NCBI GenBank assembly: GCA_963763205.1
Contig: CAVXNQ010000022.1
Location: forward strand, 124,001 to 188,000
DNA: 64,000 nt
Origin: DDH964 sp963763205
GTDB lineage: Bacteria; Desulfobacterota; Desulfuromonadia; Desulfuromonadales; DDH964
Direction: 5' to 3'
Part shown: positions 7,603 to 18,481 of the stretch, piece after piece
Position numbering within the stretch: the stretch's first letter is position 1
How the letters are laid out: every line of letters begins with the position of its first letter
Position numbers and translations under genes: made by a program
Notes under the pieces: model-generated
What the model was told of the DNA's origin: nothing
Database searches by the model: none
The model's input: only the letters and a program-made list of their open reading frames with translations

Positions 7603-9843
7603 TTATTCCACCTCGCCGAAGGAGGTGTCGAAAATCTCCAGCAGTTGCAGTCCCTGCTTGGAAAGCATCATCGCGTTGCCGACGATGCCGTAGTAGAGAA
7701 TGCTCAGGCGGGTCTTGGAGGAGTTGTCCCGGATGCGTGTCGCCTGCAGGGCGTTGAGCTCTTCGGCGAAAGCCCGCAGTCGCGCGTCCTTCTCGGTGAG
7801 GCCGGCGATGTCGGCCGGCTGGCGGCGGCTGAAGGTATCCGCCACCTCCTGCAGGATGTCGTGCAGCATCCGCCGCACCTGCTCCAGCTCCTCGACCTGA
7901 ACTGGCAGCAGCCCCTTGTGGTGGTTGCCGACGTGGGTGTAGGCGCGCAGCACGATGTCGCGGTAGCCGTCGATGACCTTCTGCAGCCGGCGCACGGTCT
8001 GGGCGTAGCGGTAGGAGAGGGTCTGTCCCTGCTGGTCGAGCAGCCGCATCGCCTTGAAGATGTTGGCGCTGATGATGTTGGACCAGGCCTGCATCTTGTT
8101 CAGCTTCTTGCGCTCGGCGCCGATGCGGTCGAACTGCTGGCGGAAGAGGGCGTCGAGGCTGGCGTCGAGCGAACCCTGGATTTCCATCAACAGCACGCTC
8201 ATGTGCTCGAAGGTGGTCTCCACCGCCGCGGCCTGCTCTTCGGCGGTCTCCAGGTTGAAGATCCGCTCCTTTTGTGCGTCCTCGCGCAGGGCGCGGTGTT
8301 TGTGGTGGGCGTTGCGGACCATGACCGCCGTCAGGGCGATGAGGACGACGACGCCGAAGGCCTCGCCGTAGAAGATGACCATGGCGAAGAGGCTGGCGAA
8401 GATAAAGGCGACGACGGCGGTCAGAAACCAGCCGCCGATGACCGCCAGCACCCCGGTGACGCGGTAGACGGCGCTCTCCCGGCCCCAGGCGCGGTCGGCG
8501 AAGGAGCTGCCCATGGCGACCATGAAGGTGACGTAGGTGGTGGAGAGCGGCAGCTTGTTGGCGGTGGCGTAGGAGACCACGGCGCTGGCGACCGTCAGGT
8601 TGACCGCGGCGCGCAGCAGGTCGAAGGAGGGACGCTCGCCCGCAGCCACCACCAGGGGCGCCGCCGCCGGGTCGAGGCGCCGGCTGAGTAGCGCCCGCAG
8701 CGGCCGCGGCACGACGGTGCGGACCATCTCGTAGAGGCCCAGTACCAGCCGCACGATGGAGCGGGAGAGGAAGATCGACTCGAAGCGCTCCTGCCCTTCT
8801 TCCTGCTGGGCGAGGTTGATCTCGGTCTCGGTGACGGTGCGCGCCTTCTTCGACAGGCACAGGGTCAGGACCATGACCAGCCCGGCGAAGAGGAGCAGCG
8901 GCGTCTCCGAGTGGACCTTCTGCGCCAGCGCGCCCATGGTGGCGGTGAGGGGATGGGCGCTGGCCAGGGCCGCCTTGTAGGCCTGCAGGCCGGCCAGTGG
9001 GACGCCGATGAAGTTGACCAGGTCGTTGGCGGCGAAAGCCATCGCCAGGGCAAAGGTGCCGATCAGGACGATCGGCTTGAGGATATTGACCTGGAGCAGT
9101 TGCAGGATCAGCAGCACCACGACGGAGGCGGCGAAGATCAAAAGCAGCAGGGTCAACACGTGGCTGTCGATCCAGGCCACCGCCGGCCGGGGGATGAAGG
9201 AGGCGCCCTTGGCCCCCTTGACGACGATGAAGTAGGTGATCGAGGCCAGCGCCATGCCGCCCCAGAGCGCGCCGTAACGCTTGATCCGCTGGTGGTAGTC
9301 GAAGGTGAAAAGGAGCCGGGTGAAGAACTGCACCACGGCGCCGCAGACGAAGGCGACCGCCACCGACAGCAGAATCCCCATGATGATGGTGATCGCCTTG
9401 GCCGAGTTGATGTAGTCGATGAGGTTGGCGAGGGAGTCGCCGGCCTGGAGGATCTTCAGCAGTGAGACGGCGACCGCGGCGCCGAGCAGCTCGAAGACCA
9501 CCGAGACGGTGGTCGAGGTCGGCAGGCCGTAGGTGTTGAAGAGGTCGAGGAGGATGACGTTGGCCAGCATCACCGCGAGGAAGATGGTCAGGAGCTCCGG
9601 CATGGTGAAGAACTGCGGGTTGAAGATCCCCTTGCGGGCGACCTCCATCATGCCGCTGGAGAAGGTGACCCCGGCGAGGATGCCGAGGCCGGCGACGGTG
9701 AGAATGACGGCCCGGGGCGCGACTCGGGAGCCGATGGAGGAATTGAGGAAGTTGACGGCGTCGTTGCTGACGCCGACGAAGATGGCGAAGATGGCGAACA
9801 GGCCGAGGATGCCGACGCCGATGGTGAGGAGTTCAATGCTCAT
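7603..9843 (-). CDS. PiT-family inorganic phosphate transporter with PhoU-like tail
   Basis: This 746-residue inner-membrane protein belongs to the PiT family of cation-coupled phosphate transporters. The N-terminal half carries the signature GVSNDAVNFLNSSIGSR and a second copy appears as AANDLVNFIGVPLAG; many hydrophobic helices run to about residue 520. The final 220 residues are soluble and helical, with a PhoU-like pattern of heptads, and probably act as a cytoplasmic regulatory module. A good AGGAGAT ribosome site precedes the ATG. The neighbours do not suggest a pho operon. Typical PiT proteins are near 400-500 residues, so this is the long, fused type. Confidence 0.85.
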   Translation of the reverse strand: MSIELLTIGVGILGLFAIFAIFVGVSNDAVNFLNSSIGSRVAPRAVILTVAGLGILAGVTFSSGMMEVARKGIFNPQFFTMPELLTIFLAVMLANVILLDLFNTYGLPTSTTVSVVFELLGAAVAVSLLKILQAGDSLANLIDYINSAKAITIIMGILLSVAVAFVCGAVVQFFTRLLFTFDYHQRIKRYGALWGGMALASITYFIVVKGAKGASFIPRPAVAWIDSHVLTLLLLIFAASVVVLLILQLLQVNILKPIVLIGTFALAMAFAANDLVNFIGVPLAGLQAYKAALASAHPLTATMGALAQKVHSETPLLLFAGLVMVLTLCLSKKARTVTETEINLAQQEEGQERFESIFLSRSIVRLVLGLYEMVRTVVPRPLRALLSRRLDPAAAPLVVAAGERPSFDLLRAAVNLTVASAVVSYATANKLPLSTTYVTFMVAMGSSFADRAWGRESAVYRVTGVLAVIGGWFLTAVVAFIFASLFAMVIFYGEAFGVVVLIALTAVMVRNAHHKHRALREDAQKERIFNLETAEEQAAAVETTFEHMSVLLMEIQGSLDASLDALFRQQFDRIGAERKKLNKMQAWSNIISANIFKAMRLLDQQGQTLSYRYAQTVRRLQKVIDGYRDIVLRAYTHVGNHHKGLLPVQVEELEQVRRMLHDILQEVADTFSRRQPADIAGLTEKDARLRAFAEELNALQATRIRDNSSKTRLSILYYGIVGNAMMLSKQGLQLLEIFDTSFGEVE

Positions 9844-10108
9844 GTTCGCTTATCTCCTTTGCGCCATTGCAAAATTTTGCAGCAACGAATCAGGATTCGA
9901 GGCTATAGAAATACCAGCTTTTGCCCGGATGCTGGGAACTTTTTGCCACAAAAAAACCGGCCAGACGCCCATGTCTGTTCGGTTGGGGATGGTCCAGGCT
10001 TGCGCGGATCCAGCCGATTCGGTTGCACTGGTGGAGCATCGCGTCAGGCTTTTATCAGTGGATTGTTAGGATTGTGTTAGGCCGATGGCGGATTGATCAT
10101 TTTGATCG
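9844..10108. other. intergenic, no gene seen
   Basis: These 265 bases separate two minus-strand genes. The part nearest 9844 holds the ribosome site of the transporter and presumably its promoter. I see no credible ORF, tRNA or strong hairpin. Confidence 0.5.
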
Positions 10109-11253
10109 TCAGGTCTTTGCCCCCAGAAAGCGGTTCAATCGCAACAGAAGCCCCTGCTCGGTCAACAGCGCCCCATGGGGGCAGAGCTCCTGACAGCAGA
10201 AGCAGCGGATGCAGCGGGCGTAATCGATCTCCAGACGGTCTCCGGCGATGCGCATCGCCTGCGGCGGACAGTGCTCGACGCAGAGGCCGCAGCGCACGCA
10301 TTTGAGCTGGTCCGGGGCCGGGCGGGCGGTGAGGGCGTTCTTCAGGGGGCGCTTGATGAAGGCCGGCAGGCCGAAGTTGACGTCGGTGGTCTTGGCGGGG
10401 CGGAAGTGCGGGACGCGCAGGTTTTGCAGCGGCGTGCCGTGCAGTTCCAGCTCTTCCAGGGCGGTGCCTGGACGGCCGCCTTCGGCGGCGACCTTTTGCG
10501 TCCAGTTGGCGGTGGGGGACAGGCCGAGCAGGGCGGCGGCCGCCGTGTCGACGGCGAGGGGGCTGGCGCCGGCGAGAAGCGCCCCGACCTGGCACCGGTT
10601 CGCCGCTGCCGGGGCCGTCCCCCTCCATGCGCGACGACGGCGTCGACGATGGTCAGGGCCGGCGCGATGTGCTCGGCGAGCTCCAGCAGCATCAGGGCGA
10701 AGAACGCCTTGTCGGTGCCGGCCTGCAGGTGCAGCCGCACCTTGCGCATGCCGACCACGGCGCCGAAGAGGTTCTTGACGCCGCAGGTCAGGCCCATCAT
10801 CTGGTGGGTCTTGAGCTTGGGGAGGTTGATGACCACGTCGGCGTCGAGGATGTCGCGGGCCAGCTCCAGTTCGTGGAAGGTGCCGCTGCCGACCCGCACC
10901 CGCACCGACTCGGCAAAGGGGGCAAAGCGCGCCCCTTCCTCCTCGATGACCGACAGCAGGCCGCAGCGGCGGGCGACCTGTTCCGGAGAGCCGACGCCGG
11001 GGGAGTCGCCGACGCTGACGATGCCGCCCGCGGCGCGCGCGGCGCGGATCACGGCGCGCAGGATCTCGGGGTGGGTGGTGACCGCCTTCTCCGGCGCCTT
11101 GCCGGCGAGCATGTTGGGCTTGAGCAGGACCTTCTGGCCGGGATGGACGAAGGCGGCCATGCCGCCGAGCGGGGCAAGGAGCGCGTCGAGGGCCGGGGCG
11201 ACCGCTGCGGGGCAGTAGTCGGCCAGGGCCTGGAGGCTGACGGCCGGTTTCAT
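10109..11253 (-). CDS. DUF362 protein with C-terminal 2[4Fe-4S] ferredoxin, two apparent frameshifts
   Basis: The reconstructed product is about 380 residues. The N-terminal part is a DUF362 domain (KVLLKPNMLAGKAPEKAVTT, NLPKLKTHQMMGLTCGVKNL). The C-terminus is a bacterial-type ferredoxin with two clusters, CVRCGLCVEHCP and CIRCFCCQELCP. Two single-base insertions break the frame, at about 10629 and in a C4 run at 10582-10585; removing both joins VDAVVA to MEGDGPGSGEPVPGR and then ALLAGASPLAVDT. The three pieces are otherwise intact, so these look like sequence errors. The family function is poorly known; iron-sulfur electron transfer is inferred. Its start overlaps the yjbQ stop. Confidence 0.75.
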
Positions 11254-11645
11254 CCGGAAATGACTTTGAGATGCAGGGTGCGGCGGCGCGGACCGTCGAA
11301 TTCGCAGAAGTAGATCCCCTGCCAGGTGCCGAGGACCGGTTCGCCGCCTTTCACCAGCAGGGTTTCGCTGGCGCCGACCAGGGTCGATTTGAGGTGGGCG
11401 GCGCTGTTCCCCTCGGCGTGGCGGTAGCCGTCGGCAAAGGGAACGATCTTGTTCAGTTCCATGACCAGATCGGCGACGACGTCGGGATCGGCATTCTCGT
11501 TGATGGTGACGGCCGCGGTAGTGTGGGGGACGAACAGCACCGCAAGCCCGTCGCGCACGCCGCTCTCCCGCAGCACCCGGCGCACGGCGGAAGTGACGTC
11601 GATCATCTCCACCTGCCGGTGGCTGACCACCTCAAGGGAGTGCAT
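11250..11645 (-). CDS. YjbQ/UPF0047 family protein
   Basis: This 131-residue protein is a complete member of the YjbQ (UPF0047) family, with the VPHTTAAVTINENADPDV and GTWQGIYFCEFDGPR signatures. Some members can carry out a side reaction forming thiamine phosphate; the physiological role remains unclear. The gene is packed between the hydrolase upstream (14-base overlap) and the DUF362 gene downstream (ATGA overlap), so the three probably form one operon. Confidence 0.88.
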   Translation of the reverse strand: MHSLEVVSHRQVEMIDVTSAVRRVLRESGVRDGLAVLFVPHTTAAVTINENADPDVVADLVMELNKIVPFADGYRHAEGNSAAHLKSTLVGASETLLVKGGEPVLGTWQGIYFCEFDGPRRRTLHLKVISG

Positions 11646-12501
11646 GTTCGGCTTCCGGCGGCGGCTGGGCGGGGAGTGTCTCGCACAGTCCGTCGATCAG
11701 CGCGGCCAGGGCGCTCGGGCAGTAGAGCATCCCGACGTGCCCCATGCCGCTTAGTTCGATGTTGCGGACTCCCGGCAGGCGGGCGCTTTGCCAGGGGAGG
11801 ACGATGTTGTCGTGGCGGCTGCAGATGGCCGTGATCCTTTCCGGATGGGGGAGGGGGGCGGCGTTGAGGCGGTTCAGAAAGGTTGAGCCGGGGACCAGCG
11901 CCTCGCCGAGCCGGGAGATCGCAAAGGGGGCGAGCTTGGAGCCGTGATTGGGCGCGGCCAGCAGCACGCAGCGGTCAACCCGTTCAGCGCCGCCGCGCAG
12001 TTGCAGGTAGTTGCGGGCGATTATGCCGCCCATCGAGTGGCCGACCAGGTGCACCTTGTCCCCGGCCCCGGCCAGGCGCAGTTCGTCGACCTTCAAGGTG
12101 AGGCGCTCGGTCAGGGCTTCGATGTCTTTCCAGGGCGGCAGGTTGATGGAATAGAGGTTGCGCAGACCCTTGCGGCGCAGTCGGAACTTGACCCACCACC
12201 AGCAGGCACGGTTGTGAAAGAGGCCGTGGAGAAGGATGACCGGCGGGCCGCCGGTCGGGGCAAAGGGGGTTTGGCGGGGCGGCACCCAGCCCCAGGGATG
12301 GAGGAGGACGGTCACCAAAAGCAGCAGCGTCTCCTGGACGATGAGGCGGGTGGCCAGCCACAGCCGTTCGGCGGCGAAACGACCGGGGACCAGTTCCGGC
12401 CGGTCGCTGGCGCTTTCGTACCAGGCGATGGCGTGGCTGAGCAGGACGATCAGGAAAACGGCGCCGACGAAGGCGCCTAACAGGGCGAAAAGTATCAACA
12501 T
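11632..12501 (-). CDS. lipase-like alpha/beta hydrolase, membrane-anchored
   Basis: This 289-residue protein starts at 12501 after a GGAGGGA ribosome site. A hydrophobic N-terminal stretch (about residues 1-28) probably anchors it in the membrane, with further hydrophobic sequence to about residue 75. The alpha/beta hydrolase core follows, with the oxyanion region PPVILLHGLFHN, the nucleophile elbow GHSMGG and a late GMGHVGM that likely supplies the catalytic His. The pattern fits triacylglycerol lipase or PGAP1-like hydrolases; the natural ester is unknown. The frame continues upstream through the tRNA complement, but that part is not protein. Confidence 0.8.
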   Translation of the reverse strand: MLILFALLGAFVGAVFLIVLLSHAIAWYESASDRPELVPGRFAAERLWLATRLIVQETLLLLVTVLLHPWGWVPPRQTPFAPTGGPPVILLHGLFHNRACWWWVKFRLRRKGLRNLYSINLPPWKDIEALTERLTLKVDELRLAGAGDKVHLVGHSMGGIIARNYLQLRGGAERVDRCVLLAAPNHGSKLAPFAISRLGEALVPGSTFLNRLNAAPLPHPERITAICSRHDNIVLPWQSARLPGVRNIELSGMGHVGMLYCPSALAALIDGLCETLPAQPPPEAEHALP

Positions 12502-12574
12502 GTTCCCTCCAATGGCTGCAAGTATCGCACGCCGGGAGGGGGTCGTCAATCTTCGGAGCCGCCGCAAATATCCC

Positions 12575-12602
12575 TTGACAGCCTGTGGAACTTGCCTTAA
12601 TC
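12575..12602 (+). promoter_or_regulatory. sigma-70 promoter for the initiator tRNA
   Basis: TTGACA at 12575-12580 is followed, after 16 bases, by TTAATC at 12597-12602. Transcription would start just before the tRNA at 12617. The -35 box is perfect; the -10 box is weak. Confidence 0.6.
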
Positions 12603-12616
12603 TGAAAAACTCATGA

Positions 12617-12693
<77 letters not shown>

Positions 12694-12702
12694 ATATCCC
12701 TC

Positions 12703-12735
12703 AGGGGCCCGCCAGTGGCGGGCCCCTGCTTTGTT
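12703..12735 (+). terminator. terminator after tRNA-fMet
   Basis: AGGGGCCCGCC at 12703-12713 pairs perfectly with GGCGGGCCCCT at 12717-12727 around a 3-base loop, followed by a short T-rich tail. Confidence 0.75.
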
Positions 12736-12780
12736 CAGCCGGCGCCCGGGGTGGGGAAATTTCGAGCCCGCGGTTTCCCC

Positions 12781-12809
12781 TTGACAAGCTTTCGGGCATG
12801 GGTTATAAA
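12781..12809 (+). promoter_or_regulatory. strong sigma-70 promoter for the second tRNA
   Basis: TTGACA at 12781-12786 and TATAAA at 12804-12809 have an ideal 17-base spacing. The tRNA begins about 86 bases past the predicted start, so a processed 5' leader is expected. Confidence 0.75.
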
Positions 12810-12901
12810 GTACGCCTGCTGCCTCCCGGGAGCCGCAAAAAATTTGGGCAACCCGTTGATTTTTAAGGGAGAAAAGCGATATACCCAGGTCCGATAATTC
12901 A

Positions 12902-12978
12902 GGCGGTGTAGCTCAGTTGGTTAGAGCATGCGGCTCATATCCGCAGTGTCCGGAGTTCGAATCTCTGCACCGCCACCA
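12902..12978 (+). tRNA. tRNA with CAT anticodon, elongator Met (or Ile2)
   Basis: This 77-base cloverleaf has acceptor GGCGGTG/CACCGCC, anticodon loop CTCATAT with anticodon CAT, a normal T arm and an encoded CCA. The fully paired acceptor stem excludes an initiator. It is most like elongator tRNA-Met, but CAT is also the gene-encoded anticodon of tRNA-Ile2, whose C34 is changed to lysidine by TilS, and tilS is the next gene. Confidence 0.9.
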
Positions 12979-12984
12979 TTTCTG

Positions 12985-13022
12985 CGAAACCCTCTCCGGC
13001 CCCCGGGGAGGGTTTCGTCTTT
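12985..13022 (+). terminator. terminator after the second tRNA
   Basis: CGAAACCCTC at 12985-12994 pairs with GAGGGTTTCG at 13008-13017, followed by TCTTTTCT. It would separate the tRNA from tilS, or attenuate read-through into it. Confidence 0.65.
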
Positions 13023-13050
13023 TCTGCCCCTTTCACTTGCCGGTGTGGCC

Positions 13051-14421
13051 ATGCTCGCCTCCGTCTCCTGCTTCATTCGCCGCCATGACCTGATCGTCCC
13101 CGGCGACCGGGTGCTGGTGGCGGTTTCCGGTGGGAGTGATTCCCTCGCCCTGCTGGAGCTTCTCCGGCAGTTGGCGGCGACCTGGCCTTTTGAACTGGAG
13201 GTCGCCCATCTCGACCACGGCCTGCGCGCGGCCAGTGCCGCCGAGGCCGCTTTTGTCGCCGGCTGCTGTGCCCGGCTGGGGCTTCCGCTGGAGACGGCGC
13301 GGGTTGACGTTCGGGCTCTGGCCCGGGAGCGGCGCGGGGGGCTGGAAGCGGCGGCGCGGGCTGCACGGCGGACCTTTCTTCAGGAGGTTGCGGCCCGACG
13401 CGACTGCCGGGTCATCGCCCTCGGCCATCAGCGGGACGACCAGGCGGAAACGGTTCTGGAGCGCCTGCTGCGCGGTAGCGCCGCGACCGGCCTGGCCGCG
13501 ATGCGGCCGCAAAGCGGACCCTTCGTGCGACCGCTGCTGGATTGTTCCCGCCAGCAGCTGCGCGACTACCTGGTGGCGCGCGGCCTGGCCTGGCGGGAGG
13601 ACGCGAGCAATGCCGATCCGACCTTTACCCGCAACCGCATCCGCCATCGACTGCTGCCGCTGCTGGGGACCTTCAATCCCCGCATCGAAGAGCGGCTGGC
13701 CGGGCTCAGCGCCCGGCTGAGGATCGAAGAAGACTTCTGGGAGGAGCTGCTCGCCGCCCGCGAAGCGGACCTGGCGTCGCCCGTCGAGGATGGTCTGCAG
13801 CTTTCCGTCGCCGCCCTTTCCGAGCTTCATCCGGCGCTACGCGATCGTCTGCTGCATCGTTTGCTGGCGCGGGTCCGGCGCGACCGGCAGCGGCTGCTGG
13901 CGGTGCACGTCAATGCGGTCGGCCGGCTGCTCGATGACGGACGGCCGCAGCGTGAGCTGCACCTGCCGGGGGTGTGGGTGCTGCGCCGCTATGATCGGCT
14001 CGAAATCCGCCGGCAGCCACCGACCGAAGGCGGGAATTATGCCCTGAGCGTCGCAACCCCCGGGCGCTTTCCGCTGCCGGGTGGGATGTTTCTCGATGTC
14101 AGCCTGCAACCGGTGGCGGAAGGGGAGGGACCCTGGGTGGCGGAATTCGCCGCCGGCCAGGTCGCCTGGCCGCTGACCGTGCGCAGTTTCCTTCCCGGCG
14201 ACCGCATCCGCTTGGCCGGCGGCGGGCGGCACCGCATCAAGGAACTGCTGCGCGCCGCCCGATTGCCCCGCGAGGTGCGGGAGGTCCTGCCCCTGGTGGT
14301 CGCCGATGAGGTCCTCTGGGTGCCCGGTCTGCGCCGCTCTCCCGGGCGGCTTCCGCAGGCCGGAGACGAGGTTCTGCGGCTGGTTCTCTCCGGGGCCGGC
14401 TGGGCGACTAATAACTTGTGA
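13051..14421 (+). CDS. tilS: tRNA(Ile)-lysidine synthase
   Basis: This 456-residue enzyme attaches lysine to C34 of the CAU-anticodon tRNA-Ile2 so that it reads AUA. The ATP pyrophosphatase loop SGGSDS is at residues 26-31, followed by AHLDHGLR and GHQRDDQAET, typical of TilS. The C-terminal TilS domain contains VRSFLPGDRIRLAGGG and the KELL segment. The chosen ATG at 13051 lies 10-20 codons before the PP-loop, as in the family; its ribosome site is weak and a GTG at 13045 is possible. The gene is immediately downstream of a CAT-anticodon tRNA and upstream of ftsH, an order also seen in many other bacteria (tilS-ftsH). Confidence 0.93.
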   Translation: MLASVSCFIRRHDLIVPGDRVLVAVSGGSDSLALLELLRQLAATWPFELEVAHLDHGLRAASAAEAAFVAGCCARLGLPLETARVDVRALARERRGGLEAAARAARRTFLQEVAARRDCRVIALGHQRDDQAETVLERLLRGSAATGLAAMRPQSGPFVRPLLDCSRQQLRDYLVARGLAWREDASNADPTFTRNRIRHRLLPLLGTFNPRIEERLAGLSARLRIEEDFWEELLAAREADLASPVEDGLQLSVAALSELHPALRDRLLHRLLARVRRDRQRLLAVHVNAVGRLLDDGRPQRELHLPGVWVLRRYDRLEIRRQPPTEGGNYALSVATPGRFPLPGGMFLDVSLQPVAEGEGPWVAEFAAGQVAWPLTVRSFLPGDRIRLAGGGRHRIKELLRAARLPREVREVLPLVVADEVLWVPGLRRSPGRLPQAGDEVLRLVLSGAGWATNNL

Positions 14422-14513
14422 TTCCGCAAGGGTTATGGTAGATTTCCGGTTACTTTTCCGGCCCGGATGCAAAATCCGGCCGGGAAGAGAATTCTTCTCC
14501 TCTAGGGGGTCCG

Positions 14514-16385
<1,872 letters not shown>

Positions 16386-16387
16386 CC

Positions 16388-17593
16388 ATGACGGCGCCGC
16401 GGCTGCTGACGGTCTGCGACGAGGCCGATGCCCGGCGCGAACTGCAGCTGATCGGCTGCGACCCGGGCGGAATCGAGCGGATGGCGGCCAAGATGCTCGG
16501 CCGCCTGGTCAAGATCCCCGCCGTTCCCTGTCGTGCCGCCAATATCCTCAAACAGGAGATGCTCGCCCTGGGGGGGGACGCGGCCGTAGCCCGCGGGACG
16601 GTGGCCTGCGCTCATCCTTCTACGGATGTCCTTCTGATCGGTTCCCAACGACAGCTGGATGAACTCGTCCGGAAACTGGCCGCGCAGCCCTTCGGCCTTG
16701 CCGGGCTTGGCCGACAGCTGGCCGCGTTGCTGGCGGCGCTGGCCGCTCCGGCGGGCATTCTGGCGGGCCGCAGCTGCCGACTCGACTGTCGGCGGCCGCT
16801 GATCATGGGGATTCTCAACGTCACCCCCGACTCCTTTTCCGACGGCGGCCGCTATGCCAGCCTCGATGCGGCTCTGCGGCAGGCGCGGCGGATGGCGGAC
16901 GAAGGGGCCGATCTGCTCGATATCGGCGGCGAAAGCACCCGCCCCGGCGCGCCCCCGGTCAGCGCCGAACAGGAGCTGGATCGGGTCATGCCGGTTGTCG
17001 AGGCGCTGTCCCGGGAATCCCCCCTGCCGCTGTCGGTCGATACCAACAAGAGCGCCGTGGCCCGCGCAGTGCTGGCCGCAGGCGCCGAGTTTATCAACGA
17101 TATCAGCGGCTTCACCTTCGATTGCGAAATGGCGGCGACGGTCGCGGCGGCGGCGGGCGGGGCGTTTCTGATGCATACCCGCGGGTGTCCGGAGACGATG
17201 CAGCAGGATACCGCCTACGCGGATCTTCCCGGCGCGGTACTCGCCGGTCTCGAAGCCTCCCTGCAGCAGGCTCGGGCCGCGGGCATTCCCGAGGAGAAGC
17301 TGGCCGTCGATCCCGGCATCGGTTTCGGCAAGGACGCCGCCGGCAATCTGGAGCTTTTGCGCCGACTGCCGGAACTCCTTTCGCTGGGCCGGCCGGTCCT
17401 GCTCGGCACCTCGCGCAAGGGGTTCATCGGCAGGATTCTCGACCAGCCCGATCCCGGGCGGCGTCTTCACGGGACCCTGGCGACGGTGGCCTTGGGCGTT
17501 GCCGGCGGCGCACGGATCTTCCGGGTTCACGATGTCGGCCCGGCGCGGGAAACGGCCTTGACCGCCTGGGCTGTGGTGACGGGGCAGGTTTAA
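16388..17593 (+). CDS. folP: dihydropteroate synthase with N-terminal extension
   Basis: This enzyme joins p-aminobenzoate to the pterin pyrophosphate in folate synthesis. The DHPS core starts near residue 136 with IMGILNVTPDSFSDGG, and continues with DIGGESTRPGA, DTNKSAVARA, DISGF, DPGIGFGK and GTSRKGFIG. At 401 residues it is about 130 longer than the usual enzyme, because of an N-terminal region (residues 1-135) that I do not recognise. It follows ftsH by two bases. The core motifs are intact, so it is probably functional. Confidence 0.93.
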   Translation: MTAPRLLTVCDEADARRELQLIGCDPGGIERMAAKMLGRLVKIPAVPCRAANILKQEMLALGGDAAVARGTVACAHPSTDVLLIGSQRQLDELVRKLAAQPFGLAGLGRQLAALLAALAAPAGILAGRSCRLDCRRPLIMGILNVTPDSFSDGGRYASLDAALRQARRMADEGADLLDIGGESTRPGAPPVSAEQELDRVMPVVEALSRESPLPLSVDTNKSAVARAVLAAGAEFINDISGFTFDCEMAATVAAAAGGAFLMHTRGCPETMQQDTAYADLPGAVLAGLEASLQQARAAGIPEEKLAVDPGIGFGKDAAGNLELLRRLPELLSLGRPVLLGTSRKGFIGRILDQPDPGRRLHGTLATVALGVAGGARIFRVHDVGPARETALTAWAVVTGQV

Positions 17594-17689
17594 GGAAAAA
17601 ATTAAACAAGTAAAGGAAGAACGGGGAGCGGGCCTGGTGCCTGAAACCTGATATCTGAAACCTGGGTTCTCTCGACGGGTGACGCAACC
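17594..17689. other. short gap with a direct repeat
   Basis: The 96-base gap before cdaA holds two copies of CTGAAACCTG about 16 bases apart. No terminator is evident, and transcription from folP could continue into cdaA. Confidence 0.4.
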
Positions 17690-18478
17690 ATGGCCGGCAT
17701 GCTCGATCAACTGAAAAACTTCCGCTGGCTGCTCGACCTGCTCGATATCTTCCTGGTCGCCTTCATCATCTACCGGATCATCCTGCTCATCAAGGGGACC
17801 CGGGCGGTGCAAATGCTCCTCGGGCTGGCGGTGGTGCTGATCGTTTACGTCGCCTCCCAGCTCGGTGGGCTCTACACCCTGCACTGGCTCCTCGACAACT
17901 TCCTCTCCTCGATCATCCTGGTCATCGTCGTCATTTTCCAGAACGACATCCGCCGCGCCCTGATTCACGTCGGCAAGAACCCCTTTTTCGCCGATCTCTC
18001 TTTCAGGGAAGAGGACGAGGTTATCGATGAGCTGGTCAAGGCCTGCGTCAACATGGCCAACAAGAAGATCGGGGCGCTGATCGTCATCGAGCGGGAAACC
18101 GGGATCAACGATTTCCTCGAGATCGGGGTGGAAATCGACGCCAAGGTCTCCAGCGACCTGATCGCCTCGATTTTCCTCCCCTATTCGCCGATCCACGACG
18201 GCGCCCTGGTCATCCAGCAGGGGCGCCTCAAGCGCGCCGGCTGCTTCCTCCCCCTGTCCCAGAATCCGGACATCGCCAAGTCCCTCGGCACCCGGCACCG
18301 AGCCGCCATCGGTCTCACCGAGCTGGTCGACGCGGTCGCCATCGTCGTTTCCGAGGAGACCGGCAAGATTTCCGTGGTGGTCGGTGGCCGGATCACCCGG
18401 GATCTCGATTCGACGGCCCTCAAGCGGGTGGTCAAGCGCCTTCTCGAACCGCGCACCACGCCGCGGAAGAAACGGTGA
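17690..18478 (+). CDS. cdaA: diadenylate cyclase CdaA
   Basis: This 262-residue protein makes cyclic di-AMP from two ATP. Three hydrophobic helices occupy roughly residues 18-85. The DAC domain follows, with the DGA motif at 170-172 (SPIHDGALVIQ) and RHR at 202-204 (GTRHRAAIGL), both essential in the family. CdaA, its regulator CdaR (YbbR) and GlmM are encoded together in many bacteria, and the same order is seen here, three bases from the ybbR-like start. An alternative ATG lies at 17699. Confidence 0.95.
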   Translation: MAGMLDQLKNFRWLLDLLDIFLVAFIIYRIILLIKGTRAVQMLLGLAVVLIVYVASQLGGLYTLHWLLDNFLSSIILVIVVIFQNDIRRALIHVGKNPFFADLSFREEDEVIDELVKACVNMANKKIGALIVIERETGINDFLEIGVEIDAKVSSDLIASIFLPYSPIHDGALVIQQGRLKRAGCFLPLSQNPDIAKSLGTRHRAAIGLTELVDAVAIVVSEETGKISVVVGGRITRDLDSTALKRVVKRLLEPRTTPRKKR

Positions 18479-18481
18479 GCC

